The notes: a model not told the origin generated them from the sequence alone. DNA of 64,000 nucleotides from Prionace glauca (GCA_037974335.1 CM075760.1:8429432-8493431); one strand, 5' to 3'; positions 41,950 through 54,684 are shown, counted from the stretch's first letter. Numbers and translations: made by a program.

Positions 41950-43260
41950 CTCTCACACAATACAATGTTTCTCCTTATATTTGTCAAACTGTCCCAATCT
42001 CGAAGACAGGCCTTTGAAAATAATGAGAATCCCAACCTCCTGATAATTAAATAGTGAGTTGACAGAGAAACATAAAATTAAATTGATTTTTGACGGAGAA
42101 GTTAATGAATCGGAACGGACACTGAGATCATTAAAGTTCTCCTTCAGCATCCAGGTCATTGCAACTCACTGTATTGGTCACCGGCTGTCTAACATACACT
42201 GGTATTGGGAATACAGGATATCAGGACTTTGCGGCACATTGCACAATATCACAAGAATAAATGTTTTATCTTCCATTGAATCAGGTTATGAACTGATCAT
42301 TTCTCCACTCATTGGCAGCTGTGAGAGGAACTCTTCAATAACAGAAATTAGATTATACCGTACAATAGAACACGGTGCTAATCAGGTACAAGACACGATG
42401 CTGTTTCAATAGGGTGCAGAACTTTCAGAATATTCCAGGAATCCCCGGTGTTCATGTCAGTTTTATTATGTTGTTTTAATATTATTTCATGTCATTGCAC
42501 CGATTTCACTTCCCTGGGGAACTGGGCCCATCAACATCTCTCTCTCTCTCTCATTTCATGAAGTGATTAATAAACAGACTTTAATTATTGAAATGAAATT
42601 TACTTGGAAACTATACAAATGAAAAAAATCATCCGGTCACTTTATTGTTTTGCGATACTATTTACTCAGATAATGAACAGGACACTGAATGAAAATAGTT
42701 GATTAGAATGATTACGATTTAAATTGTGTCTTTCTTGTGGGGATGAAACATTTACTGTTTAAATGTCTGAATCCCATTTTGTCCATTCAGCTTCACGCTA
42801 ATCTGTCCCACACAGTATTTGGCAGCAATCCAGGCTGCTGTCAAATGCTCAAAGTTATTGACAGGAAACATCTGGGGGTGTTTGTGCAGTAGATCAAAGA
42901 TCAGTTTCATCAGCACTGACCGCTTGGCTCCAAGCCAACTTAAAACCCTGCATGTTATCAGTAAGGTCTATTTATAAACAAATCTACCCAGCAACAGTAC
43001 TGGAGGCACTTGAATTTTTGGAAGTTATAAATCTGGATGATGTTTTCTCATCTCGAAAGAAAGGATTATTTTCCACCTTCTCTGGCACCCTATTAACAAC
43101 AATGATGATTTTTCCAACACATCAGGATATTGTGATGGACGGACAGAAATAATCACAGGCAGACTGAAAAATGGCTCAGAGAGATGATACATGCTGTTAT
43201 ATTTGAGCATGCACATTTATATTTTATCTCCTTTTATCTTTCCATGTGATGTTGTCAATG
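41950..43260. repeat. VH 5' flank, copy A of a duplicated block
   Basis: Matches 48690-49935 over most of its length. Shared landmarks include TTGCACAATATCACAA with AATAAATGTTTT, GCTAATCTGTCCCAC with CAGTATTTGGCAGCA, and TCTATTTATAAACAAATCTA. Identity is high but broken by indels. It has no coding potential. With the VH pseudogene it shows that a whole VH-plus-flank unit was duplicated. Confidence 0.85.
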
Positions 43261-43785
43261 AATAGTAACTCATTACTATTTTCTTGAAGCAGGTCCCTGT
43301 TTATATTAAACTACAGCCTCGCTCTGTTAATACTCTGCTAGACCAGAGCTCAGTTTACATTGCACACGGCATTCTCTCTGGTGATGTAATATTTGATACA
43401 CACCCTGTATATATTTCACTGTGGCAATTTTGTTCCTGCACTAACTATGCCTCTCTTTGAATTAGGTTTGTCTTACTCCACGGTTTTGTGAGAAGAAGAG
43501 ATAATATGTTGGGATAAAAAAGATTGCTATCAGGCAAGATCCAGAAACGGGCAGTATTGGATCACCAGTATTTTATTGTGCTGTAATTTTCTTTGTTTTT
43601 TTGTTCTTCATTGACAGTACATGCTACACAGGACTTGATATCCACTTTCACTGCAGCCAGCAGAAGTAGATTTCAGATTTCTTTTCCAGTGTCCAAAACC
43701 TCACACGGTTTGTCCTTGCAGACGGATGCAGAGAATTGTGTTCTCCCAGCCACTTTAATCATTACTGGCATTGACCAGTGCAGTA
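43261..43785. other. no gene recognised
   Basis: AT-rich, includes degenerate tandem-like motifs. No gene. Confidence 0.4.
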
Positions 43786-44800
43786 AAAACTGAGACCATG
43801 TCTAATACAATATAAACGCGGATATGGACAATTGCAGAAATAAGATTGCATTGACTTTGATACAAACAGAGAGAGATCTAAATTAATATAAACAGAGATA
43901 ATGTCTAGTTTAATATAAACAGAAACATGGTGACATATAATATAAGCAGGGACAGCGTCTTATTTAGTACAGACAGTTAATATATCCAATTTACTATGTG
44001 CAAAGACAGACAACATAACATTCTACATGCAAGGTAGAAAGAGTTAGGGTCTAGTGGAAAATAAACGAAGGCATGGCTCATAATACGAGCTGACACAGGG
44101 TAAATTTACTGTAAGATAAAGATACTGGTTCAATCCCCATGACATTTGTAAAGACGGCCGACTCTCCCATCAAAATCTTACAGGACAGGAGTAACATGGG
44201 GTTCGCTGCAGAATGCAAAGTCCCCTCTGTACTGGCAAATTAATAACTCCTAAATCAGCATGAGTGAGATGCAAAGAGAATCTCCCTCTAAACTATCCAA
44301 TTCAAACGTTCTTACAACATTATACTGTCTATAAACAGAGTGAAACTCCGTCTATAAATCTGTTCAAACAAATTTAAGGCAGAAAGAGCATGGACACTCT
44401 TCTATGTAAAAACTCTCCTGCACTCTTCCTTCCGAGATCCAGGAGGCAGGTTTAAATTAGTGTTAGGTATAGGAGAAAGAGCCGTCCACACAGTTCCACA
44501 AAAAACACCCAGGCTAGGTACAGCAGAGATTCGATACGGATTAAATCTTTCCTGACAAAGATATATCAACCATTCATAAACCAGGAACAATGAGTTCAGA
44601 CGCAGAGTAAATATTCCTCTACTCTGTCCAGTCAAATACTCCAAGGACAGGGACAACACCGGCTAAATATAGGGAAAGATTCCACATTGAATCCTTATCA
44701 CCAGGTGGAACCGAGGTTAGGTGCAGAAGAAAATGTTTCAAGCATTTCAAGATCATTGATTTCTCAAGAGATCTTTTAGAGTAAATCTCAGTCATGGATT
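43786..44800. repeat. degenerate tandem repeats
   Basis: Bases 43786-44010 carry units close to TAATATAAACAGAGATAATG and GTCTA. Bases about 44270-44790 carry decayed units close to GGTACAGCAGAGATTCGATA with an AGTAAATCT-like block and a TACTCCAAGGACAGG-like block, which looks like an old minisatellite with a unit of 60-70 bp. Confidence 0.6.
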
Positions 44801-44867
44801 CCAATTTATTGAATTATATTCTTTTAGAAACCTGTACCTGTGGCTGAGAGAATACATTGGGCAAACA

Positions 44868-44946
44868 TTGATTTTATCGAGCCCGGGGCAGGCTCGAGGG
44901 GCTAGATGGCCTACTCCTGCTCCCATTTCTTACGTTCTTATGTTCT
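44868..44946 (+). mobile_element. CR1-like LINE 3' tail
   Basis: TTTTATCGAGCCCGGGGCAG, GGCTCGAGGGGCTAGATGGC and TTCTTACGTTCTTATGTTCT. Only the last about 80 bp are present. Confidence 0.75.
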
Positions 44947-45710
44947 TTTGCTGTGGAGTGAAGACGATGAACCATCGTGGAGAGACAAGACGCAGAACTA
45001 GACAGGAGAAAGACAGAGAAAGAGATGAAACACAGGAGATGTTCTGTGTTTTCTGTGTCATGACATTTCGGGATCAGAGGGATTATTTCCTAATTCTGAA
45101 CATAGATATCATCATGATATTTTTCCTCACATAACTGGTGAATAAATAATGTTGAAAAACAACCATTACTGGAATCCGTTGATTGATTTGCATGATTGTC
45201 TCTATTTCTGCTCTGTGTTGGTGGGGAAATGTTTGTTGTGTTTTTGTCAGTCAACAATCTCATTTGGAATTACTATTTTTGTATTTATTTACATAAATAC
45301 CTCACTGTTTACAATGAAATGTTCATGACAGAAAAACCAGATAAACCGTCACTTATTGATCAGTTTCAACTCAAAATAGCGATTTATTTTAAGAATTTTA
45401 ACAGTTGGTTCAATATGAATAAAACTTTTTGAACATTCATAACTCCGGCTGTACTTAACTAAAATAAAATAAGACATTTCATTTCAGAATTAGTTCTGAA
45501 AGTTCTGATGTCACAATTAATAAAGCATCTGTGAACAGGCTGATATTCCACTGAATGTTAATCTGATTGAGGATTTAATCTGTTTAAACTCGACAAGTTA
45601 AATAACAAAAACAGATCTGATGTCTGAAATATTCCTCCACAAATAGTGATCACACTCACACGAGGGAAGAATAAAAAATGTGGTTATCACGAAGAGATAC
45701 AATTGTTTTT
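44947..45710. other. no gene recognised
   Basis: AT-rich sequence. The open frames here are short and show no domain. Confidence 0.4.
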
Positions 45711-45714
45711 GCTC

Positions 45715-46185
45715 CCTCACAGGCGACAGGGAAGCGGGTTCGATTCTAACATTGGGTGACTGTGTGTGGTTTTCACATTCTATCCATATCCATGTGAGTT
45801 CCCTCCGAGTGCTCCAGTTTCCTTCCACAGTCCCAGGATGTGCAGGTTAGGTGGATTGGCTGTGATAAATTGCCCCTTAGCGCCCAATGATGTGCAAAGT
45901 AGAATCATAGAATCCCTACAGTGCAGAAGTAGAGCATTTGGTTCATCAAGTCTGCTATCCGGCAGAGCATCCTTCCCAGGCCCAATGTAAATTGTCTATG
46001 CTAAATTTCCTGTTAGTGTCCAATAATGTGTAGGTTCGGGGGATTAGCCTGTGAATATGTATGGTTGCCGGGATCGGATGAAAGCTTGCCTCGGTAGGAT
46101 GCCCTGCTGGAGAGCCCGCTGCAGAGTTATTGGACCGAATGACCATGTTGAACTGTAGGGATTCTATGATTTTATGCTTCTATGA
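45715..46185 (+). mobile_element. SINE copies, interrupted
   Basis: Head and body (GCGGGTTCGATTCTAACATT, CTCCAGTTTCCTTCCACAGT) to about 45890, then a foreign stretch. A second body-tail part follows at about 45980-46175 (GTAAATTGTCTATGCTAAAT, ACTGTAGGGATTCTATGATT). Confidence 0.6.
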
Positions 46186-46865
46186 TCAGGCAGAGCAGTG
46201 ATTATATTCACATTAATCTCAGCGATTCCAACGTATTACAAATTATGGGGGAATTTGAATGTATAGAACATTTTACCCGACCTCATGTCGCCCCAAAGTT
46301 CTTAAAACTCACTGATGTACCTTTGCTGAATTTAGTCACTTTTCCCATGTTGTAACTGACCAGGTAAGTTGCGTACCACAAACTCCCACAAACCTGAATG
46401 TAATAAATGGCCAACAAATTTGCGATTTTATTTGACAAATGGGGATTTGGGTCGGATATTGGACAGAACAGACTTGCTGTTCATAATTATATCAAGAGAT
46501 TTTACATCCTGGCATTGATGTTAAATACGAATCTGGTTCTCTCTCTCTGATGATACCCATTGAGATCCTGAGTAGCACTGTTGCTGTTTTAGTTTTAGAT
46601 TTCCGGAATCTGCAGCAATTTGCACTGATTTTATTGAATCTCTGGATGCGAGCGTCACTGACAAAGCTAACATTAATTGGTGATTGTGAACCATCTTGCT
46701 GAAACCTGCCCTCTGGATGGGTGACTTTCCACTGCCGCTTTAATACTACTGGGTGGATTTCTCGAATATTTCAGTGGTGGTGAAGGGTTATTTTCATCAC
46801 ATGGAACTGGAGTCTGTGTAGGACAGACAGGAGAAAGATAGGAATACTCGGTTTATAGTTATTTG
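46186..46865. other. no gene recognised
   Basis: AT-leaning sequence without a recognisable element. Confidence 0.4.
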
Positions 46866-46888
46866 CAAAGAGAAGATGTTGTTTGAAG

Positions 46889-47038
46889 TATAAAAACAAA
46901 TCTGTGGATTCTGGAATTCAAACCCAAAGAGAAAATGCTGGAAAATCTCAGCAGGCCTGGCAATATTTGTAAGGAGAGGGTACAGCTGACGTTTCGAGTC
47001 CAGATGTCCTGAGACTGTCCAGCATTTTCTCTTCACGT
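46889..47038. mobile_element. short elasmobranch repeat nested in the VH pseudogene
   Basis: GAAAATGCTGGAAAATCTCA, GCAGGCCTGGCAATATTTGT and GCTGACGTTTCGAGTCCAGA form a common short repeat of shark genomes. Flanks TTGTTTGAAG and TTGTTTTAAG look like a target-site duplication of about 10 bp. Confidence 0.7.
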
Positions 47039-47285
47039 TGTTTTAAGCGTCTTTGGGTGGAATAAATTGATTCTGAATCTCTGGGGCGGAGGAATTGTGG
47101 GTTGATCCAAGACTATCATACTGAAGGAGAGACTATAAACCCTATCAGGGACGGGTCGGACCCAGACCATCCAGTTGCTGCCCATATTGAACATTTTGTC
47201 TTTACAGCTCAGTCTCAGGGAGCCTCAGGGATGCCCGGTTTCTGCCTCTGGCTGAGTCAACACAACCTCCGATTCGACACTTTAA

Positions 47286-47588
47286 AAAAAAACTATGAAA
47301 AGAAAACACAACTCACCCCGGGCACACTCTCTCACCTTTTTCCATCGGGAACTAGGTAAAAAACAAAATCTGAAGACACTACAAACCGACTCAGAAACAA
47401 TTTCTTTACAGCTGCAATCAGAATTTTGAATGGATCTACCTCGCATTAAATTGATATTTTTCTAGACCCGAGCTATGACTGCAACATAATATTCTTCACT
47501 CTCTCCCTTCCTTCTCTATGCACGGTATGCTCCGTCTGTATAGTGCGCAAGACTGTGTACTAATGTGTGTGATAATAATAAATCAAAT
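47286..47588 (+). mobile_element. LINE 3' end nested in the VH pseudogene
   Basis: TTTTTCCATCGGGAACTAGG, AATTTTGAATGGATCTACCT and a tail of AATAATAAATCAAAT. Same 3' end as the element at 10480-10765. Confidence 0.75.
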
Positions 47589-47690
47589 AAAATATATCAA
47601 AAAACACCGAGGATTATTCCCAGTGAATTGATTGCTGACACTGGAATATTCAACAGACAGCCTAACACTGAGGCAGAAAGAGTGAGATCC

Positions 47691-48320
47691 ATTGGAACGT
47701 CTCTGCTAGACCAAAAGGTGAAATTATATTTGAGCCTCTGTTATAGAGAAAAAAACAATTTGATTGTAAATCAAGTCCCTTAATTCTGCACCCCCTTTCA
47801 CAAGAGAATAGACATAAAGAAGATGACATGACCTTATCAGGGTAAAAACGCCAGTCTGATTTGCACATTGCAGCAAAAATATAATCCATTTGAAGAATTA
47901 TTATCGATTTATGTAACTAATTGCTGGAATAATTTTATTTCAGGTGTGGGTAGCTGTCACTGTAATTTGGGACTGGATACAAGAAGGAGGGAAGAAATGG
48001 CCTCATGTTATAGAGAGGCAATTAATACACAAACTTATCTAATGTTCTCAGGACCCGACTTCGAATCCCACCACCACAGATGGTGGGATTTAAATTCAGT
48101 ATAAAAATCATCTGGAAATAAGAATCCACTTATGGTCATGATATCATTGTCGATTGTGTAAAACCCTACCTGCTTCACTAATGTATTTTAGAGAAGGGAA
48201 TCTGCCGTCCTTGCCTGGTCTGGCCTATGTGTGACCCAAGAACCACAGCAATGTGATTGGCTCTCACTGCCCTCGGACAAGAAGTAGGCAATAAATTCTG
48301 ATCAGTCAAAGGTGCCCATG
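47691..48320. other. flank of the VH pseudogene
   Basis: No leader exon equivalent can be recognised. A short relic of a LINE 3' tail lies near 48200-48300. No gene. Confidence 0.4.
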
Positions 48321-48322
48321 TC

Positions 48323-48623
48323 CATAGAATCATTACAGAGCAGAAGAAGGCCTTTTGGCCTATCAGGCCCAAACCCGCAACATTCCCACCTCAGTCTATC
48401 CCCATCACCCCACGTATATTCCCTGCTAATTCTCTTGACACGATTGGACAATTCATCATCGTGGATCAACCTAAGCGGCATATCCTTGAACAATGTGAGT
48501 AAATGAGCAGGCAATTGGAGAAGATGCAGACTCCACACAGACAGACCCAAACCGGGAGTTGAACCCGGGTCCCTGGCGCTTTGAGGCAGAAGCCCTAACA
48601 TATATGCCACCATGCCATCCACA
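48323..48623 (-). mobile_element. SINE, reversed
   Basis: AGAATCATTACAGAGCAGAA (tail side), GATGCAGACTCCACACAGAC and TTGAACCCGGGTCCCTGGCG (head side), in order on the minus strand. Confidence 0.75.
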
Positions 48624-48689
48624 AATTAATTCAAAAAGGACAATCGTCATGTGATGCAATATTACACGTTAGATTTCCCCAAAGGCTCC

Positions 48690-49935
48690 TTTACCCTGTG
48701 AAAATTAACAGGAAAGAAAACTGGTGGACTTATAATTATATGAGCTGACAGGGAAACATGACATCGACATCAACCTTTGACAGAGAATTTATAGAATCCG
48801 AACGGACACGGTGATCAGGAAAGTTCTTTGTCAACATCCAAATCACTGCTGCTCATTTTATTGGCCACCGGCTGTAGAACATTCACTGGTAATGGGAACT
48901 CAGGACATTAGGACTTTGTGGCATATTGCACAATATCACAAAAATAAATGTTTTGTCTTCCACTAAACCAGGCCGTTTCTTCACTCATTGGCAGCTATGA
49001 GAGCGACTGTTAAATAATCGAAATCAGATTATGCTGGACAACAGAACATGGTGCTGATCAGGGATAAGAGAGGTTGTCTTTTTAAAGAGGTGCAGAACGC
49101 TTAGAATATTCCAGGTATCTGCGCTTTTCAAGACAATTGTATGATTTTATTTTACTTTTAATTATTTTCATTTTGGGGCCATTGCACTGATCTCATTGGA
49201 CTTTGGGGGTGGGGAGGTCAAAATCTCTTCCTTGCAGGTCATGAAGTTACTCACAAAGTGGCTTTCATTGTTGGAAGGATATTTATTTGGAAGTTATACA
49301 AATGAAATAGCATCTGGCCAATTTACTTGTTCCCCATACTGTTTAATCACAGTGCAGCCCTTTAAAATATTTGCTTGGAAGGAATACCTTTTAAAAACCT
49401 TTCTTTATTATGGGAATCAAGCATTTATTGTATAACTGGATAAGTCCCATTTAATCCTTACATATTCGCGCTAATCTGTCCCACGCAGTATTTGGCAGCA
49501 GTCCAACCTGCTGCCAACTGCCCGAAGATATTTACAGGAAGCATCTGACGGTGTTTGTTCAGTAAGTCAAAGATCTGTTTCCTCAGTACTGAACAGTTGG
49601 CTGCAAGCCAACCTGAAACTCTAAGCATTGTCAATAGAGCCTATTTATAAACAAATCTGCCCAGCAACAACTCGAGGCAACGTAATTATTATTTTTTAAA
49701 GCTGTGAACCTACATGAATGCTTCCCATTTCATTGGAAAAAAAGCTACCCAGATTCTCTGGCACCTTGTTAGTAACAATGATGATCTCTCCAACCCAACG
49801 AAACACTGTGATGGATGGATAGAAATAAATACAGGCAGATTGTGAGTGTTGATTCAGAGAGGTGATATATCTTATACTGCATAAACATGTAGGCTGGTGT
49901 TTTATTTCACTTTATTCTTCCATGGGACGTGGGGG
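48690..49935. repeat. VH 5' flank, copy B of the duplicated block
   Basis: Matches 41950-43260 (shared landmarks at TTGCACAATATCACAA, GCTAATCTGTCCCACGCAGT and CCTATTTATAAACAAATCTG). It lies at the corresponding position upstream of the VH pseudogene, apart from inserted repeats. Confidence 0.85.
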
Positions 49936-50204
49936 TCTCTGGAAAGAACAACATTGATTTCCTGTGCTTAATTCCTTTTCAGCTGAGTGGTGTGTTAGGG
50001 CATCTCAGAAGGCATTGCCCAGTTATATATACGGCGGTCCATCTTGAGTTACACCTTGCTGAGACCAAGTAGGGATGGCAGATGTCCTTCATTGGGGAAT
50101 CAGAGGGTTATCTCGTCGCTATCAGTATGAATCAAAATTTATTGATTGAATTCAAATTCCACCTGCTGCCATGGTCGGATTTAATCTCAATTTAATTTAA
50201 TTTA

Positions 50205-50757
50205 ATTTAATTCCAGAGATTCACCACCCTTTGAGTGAAGAAGTTCCTCCTCAACTCCATTCTAAACTGCTGCCCCCCTTATCTTGAGGATGTGCCCTCT
50301 AGTCCTGCTATCCTTTCTGAGCGGAAAGAATCTCTCTACCTCTACCCTAACCATCCCCTTCATTATCTTATGCGTCTCTATAAGATCCTCCCTCATCCTT
50401 CTAAATTCCAACGAGTACAGACCCAGTCTATTCAGCCTCTCTTCAAAGTTCAACCCCCTCATCTCCGGTATCAGCCTAGTGAACCTCCTCTGCATTCCCT
50501 CCAAGGCCAAAATATCCTTCCACTAGTGCAGCGACCAAAACTGTACACAGTACTCCAGCTGCGGCCTCACCAGTACCCTGTACAGTTGCAGCAAGACCTC
50601 CCTGCTTTTATATTCTATCCCCATCGCTATAAAGGCCAGCATCCCATTCGCCTTCCTGATCACTTGCTGCACCTGCAGCCTGGGTTTTTGCGACTCATGC
50701 ATAAGAACCCCCAGGTCCCTCTGCACCGTAGCATGCTGCAGCTTTCCCCCCTAGAAA
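50205..50757 (-). mobile_element. CR1-like LINE, internal piece
   Basis: The minus strand encodes MQRDLGVLMHESQKPRLQVQ, LEYCVQFWSLH and RRFTRLIPEMRGLNFEERLN in ORF2 order. The usual 3' UTR and tail are missing. The copy ends at an AATTTAATTTAATTTAA stretch at about 50190-50215. At least one frame change separates the two parts. Confidence 0.8.
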
Positions 50758-50884
50758 TAGTAATCCCTCCCACTATTATTTATTTTTGAGAATTTATTTA
50801 TTTTTATTTATTTATTTTTGTGAATTTTTACTATTTATTTTTGTGAATGGAGAATTATTGGTAATATTGGCATCAGGCGATGAC

Positions 50885-51600
50885 CACCTCCAAAAAGGGG
50901 GAATCTGACCGTTGCCCCTTGTCACCCAATGATATTACAACACTGAATCAACAACTATCAACATCTTCGAGGTTACCATTGGCTAATCGCTGTGTTAGCT
51001 GGGTATATACATGCCCCAGCTGGAATATCAGCTCAGCCTGCTGTGAGTAACCCACCCCCTAACTTCCCAAACCTGTGCACCACCTGCACGACACATATTA
51101 GGGGACAAAAATGGTTCTCTCCACTTACTTGAATAGGTACAGTTCAAGCAACATTCAAAAATCTTCATCCCATTCAGGCCAAAGCAGCCGGCTTGACAGG
51201 TATAGCATTTGCAAATGCTCACTCCCTTCACCACACAGAGCATCATTATGTACCATCTACAAGTTTCACTTCCGAACCTCACCAAGGCTCCTTAGGCAGC
51301 CACACGGTGGGTTGCTATTTGCAAGGACAGGGGTAACAGTTACCAGGAAATATCACCTATAAATTCCTCTCCAAGTCAGTCATATACCTGATGTGGAAAT
51401 ATATCATCCTTCCATCACTGTCGCAGGACCGAGATCCTAGAACTCCCTGTGTAACAGGACCGTATGGGTATCTACACCACAGGATCTGCAGCAATTCAAG
51501 AAGGTAGCTTACCACCAGTTTACTAAAGGCAATGAGAAATAGGCAACAAATACTGACTAGGCCAGCAACGTCCACATCCCTTAAATTAAAACATCAACAT
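50885..51600 (+). mobile_element. second LINE family, ORF 3' end and tail
   Basis: Order on the plus strand: CAACATCTTCGAGGTTACCA, ACCCACCCCCTAACTTCCCA, AGCAGCCGGCTTGACAGGTA, CTAGAACTCCCTGTGTAACA, CACCACAGGATCTGCAGCAA, ending CCACATCCCTTAAATTAAAA. It is the C-terminal part of a non-LTR retrotransposon ORF and 3' UTR. The clade is not assigned. It is decayed. Confidence 0.7.
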
Positions 51601-52189
51601 AGCAATATTTATGAATGGATGATAACTAATGAACGCAATTGGGTACCTTTGTAAATGGATGGCAATTGATGAAAATAAATATCAACTTTCTGAACATTTA
51701 CCACCTCTTTCTCTGCCAGAAGATAGGTTCCGTTCCACAGGAGATTCATGATTCAGAAACATCACACTATCCAAAGACAAGGAAGAAGAAGAGACGGCAA
51801 CATCTGTAGGTGTATCTCAATCATAACATTACGGGACAGGCCTTTGATAGGATGACAATTTTGTTACTCATCTGCTTGAAGACCGGGATTAACCTGAAGT
51901 GCAGTGTTTTGTTTATGTTGGGAGATGTACATATCATACTCATACATGGATGAATCTCAGTGAGACATTCGACACTAACATCAGGGCAGAGACTACAACA
52001 TTTGGGGGAACTAAGCTCTCCATCAAAAAATTCTCGGTCTCATTCATGACACAGAAAGGGACAATTTACAACAGAACTGATAGCCTCATGGACAACACTT
52101 AGGGTTGAATCAACCTCTCAAAAATTGACCTCCTCAGTCATCAACAAATGTGAAATATGAAGAAAAGACACCAAGCTGAAATGAATAGA
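51601..52189. other. no gene recognised
   Basis: Unassigned sequence. Short open frames only. Confidence 0.4.
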
Positions 52190-52665
52190 ACAAAGATCAA
52201 AGAACAACACAACATGGGAATCAGGCCCTTCGGCCCAACGAGCCCGCGCCACCATCTTCACAATGTGTTTTTCCTCCTCCACCCTTGACCCGTGTCTATG
52301 CTTATGGTACCCCCATTGGAAACCAGATTAAGGGGAGAATAATTTAGGGACAATTTGTTACACCAGTCAGCCTAATAACACTTCTTTGGGGTGTGGGAGG
52401 AAACCGGGACAGCCGGAGAAAACCCACGCAACCACAGGGAGAATGTGCAGTTTCCCACAGACACTGGCCCAAATCCATGTATCTGGACAACTAACGGTGA
52501 TAGTCACTGAGCTGTTGTGGTGCCCATCTGCTGGTCCAGTTTTAAGCATACACAAACGACGCAAAGTACTAGGCCACTCTCGAAACATCCAAGAGCAGCC
52601 CACGCATGACCCACAGTGTGCATGCCCCTCGTTAGACAACAAGGTGGACCGACGCATATGCAGAG
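52190..52665 (-). mobile_element. long SINE-like element, reversed
   Basis: Mirror of 10018-10470: AAAGATCAAAGAACAACACA tail, GGCCCTTCGGCCCAACGAGC, GAGAATGTGCAGTTTCCCAC body, then GGGCTGCTCTTGG-type 5' part reversed at about 52590-52600. Confidence 0.75.
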
Positions 52666-52734
52666 TAAAAGAGAAAAATATCAACACATGTAGCATTAGA
52701 TTTCCAGGAACGTCCCGAGGCTCTGATCCTTATT

Positions 52735-54684
52735 AAAACCGTCTCCTATAACCCTCCATCCTTATTTTGCTCATGTTTCTATATAAGTAAACCTTAAACA
52801 AGTCCAGCGTGCCTGCCTCCACCACCTTACTTGGCAGTGCATTCCATACCCCCACGACTCACTGTGTGAAAAACCTCCCTCTAGCATCCAAATTACACTT
52901 CTCCCTCCTCACCTTAAGCCTGTGGCCCCTCGTGATATTTGTCTCCAATCAAGGAAAAAGCCTGCCACTGTTTACTCTATCTATACCCTTCATTATTTTA
53001 TGCACCTCTATTAAATCCACGCTCAATCTCTGTCTTTCCAAGGAAAACAGCACCAGTTTACTCAATCTTTCCTCATAACCCAGTCCTTCCATACCAGGCA
53101 GCATCCTGGTAAACCTCCTCTGCACTCTCTCCAGGGTCTCCACGTCCTTCCGGTAGTAATGTGACCAGAACTAGACGCAGTACTCCAAATGCGGTACAAC
53201 CAACGTTCTGTACAACTGTAGCATTAGACGCCAGCTCTTGTACTCTATACCCCTTCCTATAAAGGCTAGCATTTCATAAACTTTCTTCGCAACCTTCTCC
53301 ACCTTCAAAGACTTGTGAACTTGCACTCCCAGCTTCCTCTGCATTTCTATACTCTTAATAGGTCTACCCTTTATCATACAACTCCCCTCTACATTATTCC
53401 TTCCAAAATGCATCACCTCGCATTTATCAGACTTAAATTCCACCTGCCATTTATCTGCCCAATATGCCAGCCTATCTATATCCTGCTGTATTGCCAGACA
53501 TTGCTCCTCACTGGCCACCAATCCAGCCATCTTTGTGTCATCTGCAAACTTGCTGATCACACCACGTATGCCCTCTTCCAAATTTTTTATATGTATTAAG
53601 AATAGAAGAGGTCCCAGTACTGAGCCCTGCAGCACACCACTAGTGACAGACCTCCAGCGAGAAAAGGACCCTTCCACTGCTACTCTCTGTCTCCTGTTAA
53701 CTATCCAGTTTTCAATCCATCTAGATACTTGTGCCTGTATCCCATGAGCCTTAACCTTTTCAACCAACCCACCACGAGCGACTTTGTCAAACGCCTTACT
53801 GAAATACATATTCAATGGTTCGTCCTTCATCAACGGTTTTTGTCACCTCCTCAAAAAATTCTACCAGATTCGTAAGGCAAGACCACCCCTTAACAAAGCC
53901 ATGCTGCGTATCCCTCATCACATCGCAATGCTCCAAATGCTTATACATCCTACCCCTTAGAATTTTTTCCAACAACTTTCCTACCACTGACGTCAAACTC
54001 ACTGGCCTATAATTACCAGGGTTATCCCTACTGCCCTTTTTAAACAGCGGTACCACATTGTCTACCATCCAGCCCTCTGGGACCTCACCTGCGTCCAAAG
54101 AAGAGACAAAGATTTGCGTCAGCGGCCCAACAATTTCATCTCTCACCTCCCTAAGCAGCCTGGGATAAATGCCATCTGGCCCCGGAGTTTTATCAGTCCT
54201 TATGCTGCCTAAAAACCATAGCACTTCCTCCCTTGTAATGGATATTTCTTTCAACTGGTCTACAGCTCCCTCCAAGACAGTACAAGACACCAAGCCCCTC
54301 TCCTTCGTGAATACCGACGCAAAGTATTCATTTAGGATGTCTCCCATTCCCTCAGGCTCTATGCACTGTTCTCCTCCTCTGTCCCGAAGAGGACCGATTT
54401 TCCCTCTAACCACCCTATTGTTCCGAATGTAAGAGTAAAATGCCTTTGGATTTTCCTTAATCCTATCCGCCAAAGTCATTTCATGCCCCCCTTTCGCCCT
54501 TCTAACTCCCCGTTCGAGCTCCCTCATACTCTCTCTGTATTCTTCCAGTGCTCTCTCCGTTCCCAGTTGCTTAGACCTAACATACGCCTCTCTCTTCTTC
54601 CTGACCAAGTCCTCAATATCCCCTGTAATCCACAGCTCTCCAATCCTACCTTTTCCATCCTTCCTCTTTACCGGCACATGACTT
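52735..54684 (-). mobile_element. CR1-like LINE with RT domain
   Basis: The minus strand covers a large part of ORF2. From the N-terminal side: IENLVR-type linker with GDIEDLVRKKREAYVRSKQL, then [62 protein letters not shown], and the C-terminal [30 protein letters not shown]. Two frame changes are seen (near 53800-53830 and between 53143 and 53171). The endonuclease domain is missing. It belongs to a subfamily different from the AAGAACAT-tailed copies and is moderately old. Confidence 0.85.

Larger units (their letters stand above)
46866..47690 (-). pseudogene. VH pseudogene with two nested retroelement insertions
   Basis: It aligns with the functional VH from its FR3 codons (AAGAGAAGATGTTGTTTGAA shared) to FR1 (CAGTCTCAGGGAGCCTCAGG, GCCTCTGGCTGAGTCAACAC). 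The leader intron is included too (TCAAAAAACACCGAGGATTA; TTGATTGCTGACACTGGAAT). A SINE-like repeat splits FR3 at about 46889-47038 with a duplicated TTGTTTGAAG-like flank on each side. A LINE 3' end splits the leader intron at about 47286-47588. The FR3 end with Cys, the RSS and the leader exon are not found. It cannot encode a V domain. It is the remnant of a neighbouring IgH cluster in the same orientation. Confidence 0.85.

Noticed and set aside
42059-42412. A 117-aa open frame upstream of VH
   Set aside because: The matching copy at 48.8-49.1 kb does not keep the frame, so it is not constrained as coding.
53171-54677. A host reverse-transcriptase-like gene
   Set aside because: The motif order and C-terminus are those of CR1 ORF2, with frame changes and adjoining CR1 copies; it is a LINE.
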